DNA of 64,000 nt, from the NCBI GenBank assembly GCA_947179155.2, contig OX359284.1, positions 8,682,432 through 8,746,431 of the forward strand. The letters run 5' to 3'. The notes below the pieces were generated by a model. The model searched no databases, had not been told where the DNA came from, and worked only from the letters and a program-made list of their open reading frames with translations. The stretch comes from Hedera helix. Taxonomy: Eukaryota; Streptophyta; Magnoliopsida; Apiales; Araliaceae. The translations under genes were made by a program, and so were the position numbers. The number at the start of each line of letters is the position of its first letter. Position 1 is the first letter of the stretch. This document shows, piece by piece, positions 1 through 11,140 of the stretch.

Positions 1-589
1 TCTTCAATGATTTGGATAGCTTTTAAAATCTTTAACATAAATGTCTAGCCGAACAATGACTTAAACCTACTTTGAACAGTTCTTTAAACAATAGAACAAT
101 AATTAAGTTCAAGTCAAGGACTGTACAATATCAAGTGCAACAAGTGCGAATAACAACAATATCAATGTGGAATAATTGTAAAGAAATTAAACCACTCAAA
201 GCATTCTTGGAAATAACAGTTCAAGCTTAAATAAATAATTTGCTCAATGAAATGAGTTTAGAGATAAGGAACTTGCCTGTCTGCTCAGCTACAATTAATG
301 CCTAGTTTTAACTAACTGGTTTTGAAAGACCTAACATTAATAAAGTTGGTCTAATAATTAGTACGACGTATTTGCATAATTATACGCTCACTAAGGAACT
401 TATTTACCACACATAAATATTAACACATAATTTACATCAGTCGGAATAATATTATTAACCTTATAGACCCTCAATCAAATTAGGTTAATAATTTAATAAG
501 TTAGAAAATATTTTTCTTAAGTGTTGGACACTTATTAAACCTTTAAACAACTTATTACAATTGTTTAATTAAAACATAATTAAATTCAA

Positions 590-1175
590 TTTATTTTATT
601 AACTCAATCTCTATTTAATTACTATTTAATCTTGATTAAATAGAAATTAATTAATTAATTTTAGTTATTATTTAAAATAAATAATAACTAATTATACTTA
701 CTTATTATTTAATAATAATTAAATAATAAATAATTATTGATTTAATTTTAACCTTCTTTAATTTAATATTAATCAACTAATAATTAACCAAGTAATTAAC
801 CTTACCTATTATTTAATTTAAGGAAATTAAATAATAGTTTACTAATTTTAATCCTCTTTAATTATTATTTAATGTCAATTAAATAATAATTAATTATTTA
901 ATTAATTTTAATTATTATTTAAGGTTAAATAATAATCAATTCATCCTTATTTATTATTAATCTAATAACTTAATTTCCATTAATCGTTATTTAATGCTAA
1001 TTAAATAATAATTGATTACTTAATTAGCCTTATTTATTATTTAATAATATTTAAATAATAAATAATTAATTTATAAATTTTATCTCTATTTAATTATTAT
1101 TTAATAGGAATTAAATAATAATTGCAAATTTATCACCTTTATTTATAATTAACATTTTAAATAATAAATAACAAT
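590..1175. repeat. Array of AT-rich near-palindromes (hairpin array)
   Basis: About nine units of the form TTATTATTTAAT-spacer-ATTAAATAATAA follow each other every 45-65 bases, around 605, 663, 702, 808, 860, 909, 986, 1031 and 1097. Each could fold into a 10-14-bp stem. The array sits inside the antisense LTR, on the upstream side of its CpG-rich block in plus-strand coordinates. Function is unknown; it may be simple tandem expansion of one palindromic unit. Confidence 0.7.
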
Positions 1176-1337
1176 TAAATTTATTTAACTTAACCATGAT
1201 TTAGCTAACTAGATTAATATTTAAAATATTTAAATATTAAACTTAATGAAAAATATCCTCCCCAATATCATTTTTTGTATTATTATTATTTTTGTTATAA
1301 TTTTAAATTAGTTTTTAAATATTTAAATTAATTAAAT

Positions 1338-1680
1338 TTAACCCGAATGACATTTCTGTAAATAAGTTGAAAACTGATCCGAGGGCAAATTCGTAATTTC
1401 GTCGAAAAACGAACGGAGGGGCAGTATGATAATTTCCGCCAAAACTGGTTTCCGCGCAATGCGCGTGATTACAAAAGCTACGGCAAAAAACGGTGCCGTT
1501 TTGAGAGACGGCTGCTGGGTTCCGCGCTTACGTGCGGAGTAAAAGTTTTCTACTCCCAAACGGCGTCGTTTATTACCGGCTTTCGGCAGAATCTGCTGGC
1601 GCGCAATGCACGACCAATACTTTTTTTTCTTTTTCCAAACAGATTGTCTACAGTACCGGCAATACACTACCAAATAAAAA
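1338..1680 (-). other. CpG-rich palindrome block inside LTR
   Basis: An abrupt GC-rich island in otherwise AT-rich LTR. It has AAAACGG/CCGTTTT half-sites near 1486-1501, an AAACGGCGTCGTTT motif near 1558, and a GCGCAATGCGC motif near 1457. The same combination occurs in the LTRs at 5330-5535 and 30770-31140, so it is a conserved feature of this LTR group and not a gene. Confidence 0.65.
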
Positions 1681-3186
1681 TTATACCTTCAAGTAAGCTT
1701 TTAAATCTTCAATAAAAATCCAAAAAAATTACCAATCACTTAATATCAATTTATAACATGAAAATTTAATTTTTCATGATTTAATATCATTTTTTTTTTA
1801 TAAAAATTTTTACATCACATAAACTAACACAAATCATAACTTTTTATGTATAACTCCATTTTGAGTGATTCAAACTTTATTTTTTTCATGATTTAATGTT
1901 CTATAATATTAGAACATTAACCCTAAGGTTTATAAAAATATTTTTGGTCATAAATTCCAAGACTTGATTATACACTACTAAACACATATTTTAGCACACA
2001 AAATATACCAAAATACAAACCAAGCATATTAAACTCAAGCATGGCATAAATATTACTACCATACATTATTAACTATATTAACATATTTATACCCACATGA
2101 TAATTTATTTAATTTTAAAGCAAAGCTATATTTAAAATAACAATTATCTTGATTTAATGGTTATTTTCCTTTTTCTTCCAAAATAGGTAGTATAAGAAGA
2201 TGACATGAACTAGCTTAGAACTCTTTCTCCTTCTATTGCTCTCTCTCAAAATACTTTGCTCTCAAACTCTCTCTTTTGGAACTTGGAGAAAAATAATGAA
2301 GTGCAATATTTACCAATGCAAGTATACTTGTAAAATTAATAGATACACATAATATATCTAATAATATAGACCATCATGCACCTATATGGATACTTACACA
2401 AGAAAGCTAGCCAATGACTTAGTTGGTGAAAAGAGAGATGGTGCCCATGTACTTAAAAAATAAAACAAGCAATCCATTTATTAAATAAATGAAAAATAAA
2501 TAAAAACAAAAACAAAAATCATTTTTTTCTCTCTCTTTCCCAAGCATGTCGGCTGATGACTTTTCTTGTCCCAAAATAATTGTCACTTGCTTACTTTTTA
2601 AATAATTAATAAGTTATATAATTGTTTTTCCAAGTGGGTCAAGTATTGGGCTTTATTTAAAATACCAATTGGGCTCCTATTAAATTGTTTGGGCTACTAA
2701 TTTGTCAAATTTTATTATTCTTCACTTGGGATACTAATTGATCCATGTTGGGCTAATTTAATAATTTACACATTAATTATTCAATCCATGATTAAATAAA
2801 TAATTAAATACTATAACCCATTAGTATTAAATTACTAAATGGACTAATAAATATTATTATTAATATTTCACATTATTTACATTAATTAATAATCATATTA
2901 ACTAATTTATTATATTTAATTAACTCGTTATATTCAATTTAATTGAATATTTAATTAATAGAAACTTATCAATTATTTTGATATTAAAACTTTAGGGTTT
3001 GTTCACTAATTTAAATAACATATTAGTGACTCCCTTTAATTAATTCTAGTAATTAATCACATAATCATTTAATCACGTAATTAATTAATCACATAAAAAG
3101 ATTTAAATAATCTCGTAAAACTAATTCGTTAGAAATTAAATTAATAATTTTAATTTATAATGACGTGAAAATTCTAGGACATTACA

Positions 3187-3753
3187 GATGAAGTGGGCGA
3201 ACGTCAATTGCTAGGACCCGAATTGGTTCAACAAACGGCGGATACAGTCCGGTTGATACGGTCCCGGTTAGTGGCAGCTCAAGATCGACAGAAGAAGTAT
3301 GCAGATTTGCATAGGCAAAGTCGGGATTTTGAGGTGGGAAGTCACGTGTTTCTTAAAGTGTCTCCATGGAAGGGAAAAATCAGATTCGGAAAGAAAAGTA
3401 AATTAAGTCCTAGATTTATTGGACCGTTCGAAGTATTAAGAAAAGTTGGGGAAGTAGCTTATGAAGTGGCTTTACCTCCAGAGTTAGCGCACATACACAA
3501 TGTTCTTCACGTGTCAGTACTACGACCGTACAAACCAGATTATAAGCACGTCATAGCCTACAAACCTATTCAGATAGAGAAGGATTTAACTTATGAAGAG
3601 ATTCCTGTCCAATTATTAGATAGGAAAGATCAGCTCTTAAGAAATAAGGTGATTCCTTTTGTTAAAGTGCTATGGTGAAATCATAACGTTGAAGAAGCCA
3701 CCTGGGAATTAGAAGACAAAAAGCGAAACAATTATCCCCATTTATTTGAATAG
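3187..3753 (+). pseudogene. Ty3-gypsy chromovirus integrase C-terminus with chromodomain (fragment)
   Basis: This is the 3' end of a pol polyprotein. It starts in mid-ORF at the LTR insertion point (3186/3187) with residues DEVGERQLLGPELVQQT, then GPFEVLRKVGEVAYEVALP (the GPF/Y motif of gypsy integrase) and HNVLHVSVLRPY. It ends in a chromodomain-like segment (VKVLW, then NHNVEEATWELE) and a stop at 3751-3753. A TGA at 3676-3678 interrupts the frame where relatives usually have arginine (W-R-N-H), consistent with CGA to TGA by cytosine deamination. The type is the Tekay/Del-like chromovirus group. The integrase core and everything upstream are missing from the window. Confidence 0.9.
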
Positions 3754-3785
3754 TTAATGTAGAAATTCCGGGACGGAATTTTTAT

Positions 3786-3798
3786 AAGGTGGGAAGAA
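3786..3798 (+). other. Polypurine tract
   Basis: The purine-rich run AAGGTGGGAAGAA lies directly before the TGTAATATCC LTR start and 33 bases after the pol stop. This is the expected site for priming plus-strand DNA synthesis. Confidence 0.8.
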
Positions 3799-3904
3799 TG
3801 TAATATCCAGGATATTATGACGTGTAAAAAGTTTAAATAAATAAAATGTGTGTATGTTAATTATTTAAACTAGGCAATTAATGTGAATTTTGTAAATTAA
3901 TTAT

Positions 3905-3906
<2 letters not shown>

Positions 3907-3962
<56 letters not shown>
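3907..3962. repeat. (AT)n microsatellite
   Basis: About 28 uninterrupted AT units near the start of the 3' LTR. Confidence 0.97.
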
Positions 3963-3965
<3 letters not shown>

Positions 3966-4887
3966 ATTGTTATGGTTAATAATTTAATGATGTATGTTAA
4001 TGAAAAGAGGATTAATATTGAAAATTAATCCTAAATTAAATTAAAAGTTAATGAGGTAATTAACGAAGTTAAAAATTATTGATCATGGATTAATTAATAA
4101 TTATGAGGAATATTTGGAAATTATTAAGAGGGAAATTAATTATATAAAATATATATAGAAATAAATAATATATTTTATATAAGGAAATATAATTAAAGAT
4201 GGAGGAATTTTGATAAATATATAATTTATATAAGAAAATAAATTTATGAAGGAAAAAGGTTAATAATTATATAAATTATACGAAATTATATTGTATAGTT
4301 TATATAAAATATATGGAATAGTAAAAAGGAATAATTAATCAATATGGATAATTCTTATTTTAATAAAATAATGTATGTTTATGCAAAGTAGAATTATTTC
4401 TATTTTTATGAGATTTAATATTTTTGTGGATTAAATAGGTAAAAATAAATTGTTATAATACATAATATATATAATAATTAATTTATGTATATATTATGTA
4501 GTAATAGAAAATACATGTATATTTACGTAATGTATATGTAATAAAGTTGAAACATAAGAAAATTAATTTTATTAAGTTATGCAAATTATTTTATTAATTT
4601 TGAACGTATAAAATACTTCATATAGTTACATGCATGTCTTTATGCGTGTACAAAATTTATCAACTAATGTACATTAAAAATATGTGAATATTATTTATAA
4701 ATCATTTTATGAATTTTGGTAAATTAAAATAAATATTTTATATACATTATATAAAATATTTATTACCCGAATTAATTGCGTAATGTATTAAAATGTACGC
4801 ATGCATGGAAAAAAATTTCACACCGACTTAAGCTAAGTCGGTGGAATCAAGTGAGGAATTTCAACATAATTCAATGTTGGCAAGATA

Positions 4888-4899
4888 TGTGTGTGTGTG

Positions 4900-4957
<58 letters not shown>
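4888..4957. repeat. Compound (TG)n(TA)n(GA)n microsatellite
   Basis: Three adjoining dinucleotide runs. Short ORFs that read through them on both strands are artefacts. A GA-rich leader is also present at 14284-14316 and (as CT/GA on the other strand) near 31470-31490 in related LTRs. Confidence 0.95.
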
Positions 4958-4960
<3 letters not shown>

Positions 4961-5329
4961 AACAATAATAACACTATTATAGCTATACAATAACCAAACC
5001 AAACCAATACTCCTCTTCCTTTATCACCATCGTCCGCCACCACCGACCACCAACGCCACCACTAACAGGAGAGAGAAAGTAATTCTCAGCCATCCGAGTG
5101 CCCACAAAGCTTCAAAGGAAGGTATAAAACAAATTATTTGAATTATTAGTGTAATTTTTGGTGATAAATTAATTGTATGAAAAATTGGTAAATAATTATA
5201 TAATTTTTAGATGTGTATCTATGAATTTTGTGATGTTTGGGATAATTTTGTGGTGTAAATAATGATCAAAAATGGAAATTTTTTCTTCCAGCTGGCTATT
5301 GTTAACGTCAGGAAAAAGAAAAAAATTAA

Positions 5330-5535
5330 GGCCGACCGCGCATTTCTGTAGCCGACATTAAACAGCGTCGTTTTGGGACGCCAGACGGGGGCATGCGCGG
5401 CTGTTGATCTTCCGGGGCAGGGCCAAACGACGTTGTTTGGTGCTGCGGAAGGCTGGGCGCGCGCCATGCGCGGCCGACAGGTTTTCCGCGAAATTACCAT
5501 TTTGCCCCCGGTTCCGATTTTCAGATTATCTACAG
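5330..5535 (+). other. CpG-rich palindrome block in plus-strand LTR
   Basis: It carries AAACAGCGTCGTTTTG near 5359, CCAAACGACGTTGTTTGG at 5423-5440, and GCGCGCGCCATGCGCGG near 5457. It is followed by sequence ending 'acagaaatgtcattggaatt', matching the antisense copy at 1340-1360. Overlapping ORFs on both strands here have no protein features and are treated as spurious. Confidence 0.65.
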
Positions 5536-6431
5536 AAATGTCATTGGAATTAAATTTAATTAAAATAAATGTTTAAAAATTAATACAAATTATATAAAAA
5601 TTATATAAAATCAGAAAAATGTATAAAAACGTTTTATAAATTAAATTTAACAATTTTCCAATTTTGAGGAATAATTCCAATTAATTATTAAATGTTTAAT
5701 AATGAGAATTAAAAGAACATAACTAGAATTAATAACCAAATTAGGTTATAATTAATTATAAATACCCATATAGAGCCGATGGGTAGAATAATTAGGTTGA
5801 GAGTGATATTAATTATATAGATTAATATCGTGGGTTACTAAATTATTATTATTTGATTATGGTATTATTATAGGTTGCTCAAGAAATGATAGTTAGCCGT
5901 TAAATTAATAATCGGACATCGAGGCAAGTTCCTATACCCTAACTTTGAACTATTAATCATATGTTAGATGTTAAAATTATATAAGAGTTTTCAGTGATTG
6001 ATGAACATTAGTAGAATCGAAAAATTAATAGAATTATTAAGTAAATGAGGAATTAAGAAATTGGAGATGATTGAGGAGTGTATGCACTCCAAGTCTTCTA
6101 GCTATGCTAAATTTTAATATTTTTTTTATTGCGCTTGTATTCGTACATATTTGCCTTTGAAAAGATTTATTCAATTACTTAGTTGTTAAACTTTTTAAAG
6201 TTCTGTTTGTTCATATATTTATGATAATTATTTCAGCTAGATAGAATTGATTTGATAAAAAAATAAAATTAAAGTCATCAATGCACTATTAAAACATGGT
6301 ATGGATATAATAAATGATGGAGTCATCAAGACACTGTTGAAACATGGCGTGGGTATGATAAAGTCATAAAATAATTTATAGTTTATCTGAACTGTTTAAA
6401 ATTATGAGTCGATGCCATTTATTTCGGCTAG

Positions 6432-6600
6432 ACACATTCCTCGAGTTCCCACGTAGCCTCCTCGATATTGTGGTTCCTCCACAATACCTTCACTGAAGGT
6501 ATTACCTTATTTCGTAAAATCTGCTCTTATCAATTATCTATATAGGATCTCTTCATATGTCAAGTCCTTTTTTACTTGAATAGGCTCATAGGCCCATGAC
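6432..6600 (-). pseudogene. Chromovirus integrase/chromodomain end, antisense fragment
   Basis: The reverse strand reads YEPIQVKKDLTYEEI and then, in another frame, NKVIPSVKVLWRNHNIEEA TWELEE before a stop. This is the same protein end as the plus-strand fragment at 3187-3753 but from a different copy, since W-R-N-H is intact here. At least one frameshift and two stops (TGATAA) lie between the two segments. No polypurine tract or LTR start follows. Confidence 0.8.
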
Positions 6601-6753
6601 TCATCGGCATAAAACCTCTTTGGAGTCTTCTATGTTAAACCTCTTTAGCATTGAATTAATGTACATTCCTTGGGTCGAGACTAACATCCTTTGTGATCTA
6701 TCTCTATAGATCTTTATCCCAAAAATGTAGGATGCTTCACCTAAGTCTTTATG
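6601..6753 (-). pseudogene. Ty1-copia reverse transcriptase fragment
   Basis: The reverse strand reads KDLGEASYIFGIKIYRDRS then QRMLVSTQGMYINSMLKRF and NIEDSKE, a segment of copia RT just after the catalytic region (family pattern 'DLGEA-YILGI-I-RDRS'). About 50 codons remain, ending in a stop next to the chromovirus scrap at 6432-6600. The two unrelated pol fragments therefore abut in the same orientation, which implies a deletion or rearrangement junction near 6600. Confidence 0.82.
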
Positions 6754-6785
6754 ATATGTGTTTATGAGTTGCAATGGTAGGTTGA

Positions 6786-8533
6786 TGAACTAATGGAATT
6801 CATGAGGGAAAGTATAAGTCCATGTGCAGTTCGGTGATTTTAGTGCCTGAGAAGGATAGGAGATGGCACATGTGCATCAATTGTCTAGCGATAAATAACA
6901 TTACAGTAAGTATCGACATTATATTCCTAGATTAGATGATATGTTGGATGAATTACATAGATCATGCATATTTTTTAAAATTTATTTAAAAAGTGGATAC
7001 CATCAAATTATAATGAAAGAAGGTGATGAATGAAAATTGCTTTTAAAATAAAATATGGTTTATATGAGTGGTTAGTTTTACCTTTTAGATTAACGAATGC
7101 ACCTAGTACTTTCATGAGATTAATGAACCATGTTTTACGTTCTTTCATTAGAAAAATTGTTGTTGTCTATTTTGATGATATTTTCTTTGACGATCGTGTA
7201 GTGTATTTAAAATCTGTTTTAGATGTGCTTAGGAAAGAGAAATTATTTGCTAACATAGATAAATTCACGTTTTATTTGGATAAAATTATTTTTCTTGGAT
7301 TTGTTGTTAGCTCACAGGGAATTTAAGTGGGTGAAAAGAAAATACGTGCAATCCAAGGTTGGTCGAGTCCTACAAACGTGAGTTAAGTCTAAAGTTTTCA
7401 TGGACTTGCAAGTTTTTACCGACAATTTGTAAGAGATTTCAGTAGCATTAGTGCGCCTCTAACTGAAGTTATCAAGAAGAGTGTGGGGTTCAAATGGGGA
7501 GATGAGCAAGAGAAGGCTTTTCAATTAATTAAATATAAATTAACTAATGCTCTTTTACGTGCTTTACGTAACTTTGCTAAGATGTTTGAACTTGAATGTG
7601 ATGCCTCGGGTTTAGGAATTGGAGCAATATTGATGTAAGAAGGCAAACCGATGGCGTATTTTAGTGAGAAGTTGAGTGTGGAAGTTTTTAACTATCATAC
7701 TTATGACAAGGAGTTGTACACATTGGTTCAACCCTTAGAGATATAGCAACACTACCTATGGCCTAAGGAGTTCATGATTCATATAGATCATGAATCATTG
7801 AAAAAATTGAAGAGTCAACATAAATTGAATAAGAGACATGCACGATGGATGGAGTTTATTGAGACATTCCCATATGTCATTTGGTATAAACAAGGTAAGG
7901 AGAACAACGTGGCAAATGCTCTATTGAGAATGTATGTGTTGTTAAATACTCTTGATGCTAAATTACTTGGTTTTGAGCAAATTAAGGAATTATATGCATT
8001 AGACAATGATTTTTCTAAAGAGTATGAATCCTGTGATAATAGGTAAGTACTTTAGGCATGATGAATTTTTGTTTTGAGAGAATAAATTATGCATACCTAC
8101 TTGTTCTTTACATGAATTACTTGTTAAAGAATCACATAGGGGTGGTTTAATGGGTCATTTTGGTGTAGTTAAAACTTTGTTTGTTTTGAAAGAATAATTT
8201 TATTGGCCGCATATGAAACGTGATGTAGAGAGAATTTGTGATAGATATATTACTTGTCATCAATCTAAGTTACGTGTTCAACCCCATGGTTTGTATACAT
8301 CATTGATTATACCTAGTGAGCTTTGGATTGATATTTATATGAATTTTGTGTTGGGTTTACCCAGGTCTAAGAATGGTCATGATTCTATTTTTGTGGTGGT
8401 GGATAGATTTTCTAAAATGGCGCATTTTATTCCATGTCACAAAACTGATGATGCTTCCAATGTTGCTAATTTGTTCTTTAAAGAAGTAGTTAGATTACAT
8501 GGAATACCTAAAACAATTATTTTTTATCACGAT
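6786..8533 (+). pseudogene. Ty3-gypsy pol pseudogene: RT, RNase H, integrase (5' and 3' truncated)
   Basis: Order: RT starting ELMEFMRESISPCA, then WHMCINCLAINNITV, SGYHQIIMKEGDEW and YGLYEWLVLPFRLTNAPSTF. The YFDD catalytic motif is near 7168-7179. RNase H begins FELECDASGLGIGAI and runs to KQGKENNVANAL, near 7585-7920. Integrase has an HHCC zinc finger (SHRGG, GHFG, RICDRYITCHQSK) and a core start ELWIDIYMNFVLGLPRS. It ends within the second catalytic Asp region at TIIFYHD, where an LTR begins at 8534. A 1-base frameshift near 6830 and in-frame stops near 7026, 7323, 7384, 7635, 7744 and 8196 inactivate it. The RT wording resembles the Reina/CRM-like chromovirus group; the clade is my inference. 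Confidence 0.9.
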
Positions 8534-9633
8534 TGTAATATCCCGAATATTTGACAAGACTTTTAAATAAGATTTTGATGATGAAATAAAGGTTGAAGTT
8601 TAAAACCTAGATTTGGAGAAGTAAAAGGTGTAGAAAGTAAGTAAACATTTTACCATAATCTTTGTGTTAGGATTAAAATGTGAGTAAATGTAGGTTTTTA
8701 AATTTTAAAACCTAGAATTTTATTATTATGTATACTTGGAGGTATATTAATAATAAAGTAATATAATATCTTTAAAGTTAGATAAATGTATTTGACTAAA
8801 AGAGATATTATAAGAAAATTTTAATATAATGTATGTGCAAATTTATTAAGGAAATAAATTTCAATTGGAGAGATATTTTTAAGTTAACGTGAATGTGTAT
8901 ATGTATAGATACGTATATACTTGGAGGTACACTAATTATATTTTAGCCAAACGTGATAAATGATTAACTGAATTAATCATCAAGAACACTGTAAAGCTTA
9001 ATATATTAATTAAACAAGCTTATAAAAGTTAAACCATGAATGGTAAATTTAAGATAGCCTAAATTAGTAAATTAGGAAGAGACAAACTAGGTATTGTGGT
9101 GACAATTAAGCTTAAACCAAACTTAGTAGCCAAGTGTTACAAAATAAATAATAGTCCAAAATGGATTAAGATTATGGCGAGTGAAATTAATATATATGAC
9201 AAGTCATATGAATATAGTGAACAAGTCTAATTATTTAATAATGGTAAGATTTGTATCTATGACCAAGTTATTAATGTAGTAGTTTAAAGTTAAGGATGAA
9301 CCCTGTGTGGTTGTGTTTACGAGAAATAGCGGTGTGAAGAGAATGAGGTAATGTATACTTGAAAACACGAGTATACTTACACGTGTGAAAGCAAGGTAAC
9401 AAATCAAAATGTCAAAAACTGACAAAATGGTTAACTAGTCAAAGTTTGACAAAAGAAAATGAAAAAGAGTCAAGAAAACTCAATTTGGAGTTCGGAAGAA
9501 AATTTAGAGACGCGAACTGCACCGTTGAGTTCAGAACATCGAATTTAACAAGAAGAAATAGTAAACATAATTTGATGTCAAGGTTGACTTTTGGTCAAAG
9601 TCAACAGTCTGACTTGTAAAGGTGAAAAGTTAA
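8534..9633 (+). mobile_element. Plus-strand LTR, first part (interrupted by solo LTR)
   Basis: It starts TGTAATATCCCGAATATTTG inside the integrase core of the upstream pseudogene. The opening resembles other LTRs here (TGTAATATCC at 3799; reverse strand at 52250 and 16235). It continues at 13818 after the solo LTR insertion. The 'gtttaaaacctag' box near 8596 is also found in the LTR starting 43081 and in the solo LTRs, so all belong to one broad family. Confidence 0.75.
9629..9633. repeat. Target-site duplication GTTAA (partner ATTAA at 13818-13822)
   Basis: Five bases before the solo LTR. The copy after it is ATTAA, a 4/5 match with a single G/A difference. Confidence 0.65.
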
Positions 9634-9783
9634 TGTAACACGTCTGAAATCCCACATTCCCTTAATTAAGTCCAATTATGTCTGGATAAGATAATCATTA
9701 ACTTTAAACCACATTAACTGGAATCTCGTGCGTTAAAACTTAACCTTTAATCTTTGAAACCATTCAGTTGACCATAATGCGGT

Positions 9784-9785
<2 letters not shown>

Positions 9786-9851
<66 letters not shown>
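9786..9851. repeat. (TA)n microsatellite
   Basis: An uninterrupted TA run of about 33 units close to the left end of the solo LTR. A similar (TA)n occupies a nearby position at 46887 in the related LTR. Confidence 0.97.
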
Positions 9852-9854
<3 letters not shown>

Positions 9855-11029
9855 AAATTTATTTATCTTACATTCCTTATCTGTCTCAGGATGCTCACTT
9901 AACATTCATTATCACTTAGGTCAAACATTTATTACTTGTGACCTAGTTTATTACCATTCACAATCATATAATATATTATAATTTAACTTAACTTATTCGG
10001 CGAATACAATCACCCATCATGTATATCATGAGTACACCTGCTTGCTTATACCTGTTCCTGTTTACATACATTTTTGCCATACATGCGAGTTTCAATACAT
10101 ATAGAACTCGACTAACAATAATACAATACACTATCTCTTTACCTTATTTTTCTGGATAATACATACACACATACATTTATCACTATGGATTTATAAACCA
10201 TACATTCCATAGTACCCTTACAAATTTACATTTATCTGGCTCCCTTACACGTTACACAAATTACAAATATCCTTCACGTTTATTTATGCATTTAGCATTC
10301 TTTTACCTTTAGCTTAACCGGAATCTCCGGTCTTCTTACATTTCACCTGAAATGTTAGTTCATGGCAAGAGTGAGCACATAGGCTCAGCAAGTCAATAAG
10401 ATAACACATTTCATGCTTACAGTTTATAATATGCGTCATGCATCCTTTACCTTAATATGTTATGCTTAATGTCACGTAATTTATTTAGCAATTAAATCAC
10501 ATAGTTGCACATAGGACACATTTCAACTCTATTACTATCACATAGTTCACATAGAACATCTATTACACTTAAGTCTGAAAAACTTGGATGTCTGCATTTA
10601 TTTTATTTTACTTAACCTTTGTCGCCTTGCTTGGCCCTGCTATCCTTCCTTAACTTAGGTTACTTGTTCGAACCTTATCTGAAAACATACAATCTATATT
10701 CATCATTATAGAATCATAACTTAATAATCTTTATTAAACTCAATCCATAATTACATAACCATTAATCTCTATTCATATCACAATTGATGTATTACACCCT
10801 ATGTAGGTTAATAATACATCTTAACTTGATCCCGATCTTTTTCATAACCCATAACATGCATTGGCTTAGCTTTAGACATATTACATTATGCCATTTATCA
10901 TTCCATTATACCTTGACACCCTCTACTTTGGCCATTCTTTAACTATCTAGGGTTTATATAACTCATCTTTATCATTCCATGTCAAAACATAGCTTTTTGG
11001 AAGCTTAAATTTTTTTCAAATGCACAGAC

Positions 11030-11140
11030 ATTGGGCCCCGGCGCCTTCAGAGCTCTCTGGCCGCGAAGTCCTCTCAGCCCATGAACAGTACACTGCTCCC
11101 CGGCACAGTTTTTAGAGTTAAACACTGCGCCCCGGTGCAA
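11030..11140 (-). other. GC-rich LTR block with GCGCCCCGG motifs
   Basis: It contains 'gggccccggcgcc', 'ctccccggcaca' and 'actgcgccccggtgcaatg'. Equivalent blocks lie at 22260-22390 and 48020-48080 and, on the plus strand, near 45840-45960 and 60240-60330. The conserved part is a degenerate inverted repeat around GCRCCGGGGCGC. Confidence 0.65.

Larger units (their letters stand above)
1..3186 (-). mobile_element. Antisense LTR, right terminus only (left part outside window)
   Basis: The plus strand ends in GGACATTACA at 3186, the reverse complement of a TGTAATGTCC LTR start. From 3187 an integrase reading frame begins abruptly, so the LTR is inserted in another element. The order of internal landmarks (an 'aacttgcctg' box near 270, a CpG-rich block at 1338-1680, GGGCT-rich sequence near 2640-2750) is that of the antisense solo LTR at 29439-32823. 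By that alignment the left end lies several hundred bases before the window. No coding sequence was seen; the 111-codon antisense ORF at 1338-1673 falls in the CpG-rich block and has no recognisable domain. A solo LTR or one LTR of a complete element are both possible. Confidence 0.75.
3799..6420 (+). mobile_element. 3' LTR of the chromovirus (right end uncertain)
   Basis: It starts TGTAATATCCAGGATATT directly after the polypurine tract. It contains an (AT)n tract, a TG/TA/GA microsatellite leader, a CpG-rich block at 5330-5535 and an 'aggcaagttcct' box at 5924-5935, all in the same order as in the antisense LTRs at 1-3186 and 29439-32823 read in reverse. I cannot find a clear CA terminus. 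It is lost before the antisense pol scrap at 6432, so the end given is approximate. Two imperfect repeats of about 50 bases near 6272-6360 (gtcatcaa...aaacatgg) lie close to the presumed end. Confidence 0.7.

Noticed and set aside
4776..5043. Short ORFs on both strands over the TG/TA/GA microsatellite
   Set aside because: The residues are only low-complexity repeats (RERERE, SLSLSL) encoded by the dinucleotide run.
5219..5576. Overlapping ORFs on both strands in the CpG-rich LTR block
   Set aside because: The same block in two related LTRs does not keep any frame; ORF length follows from local GC richness.
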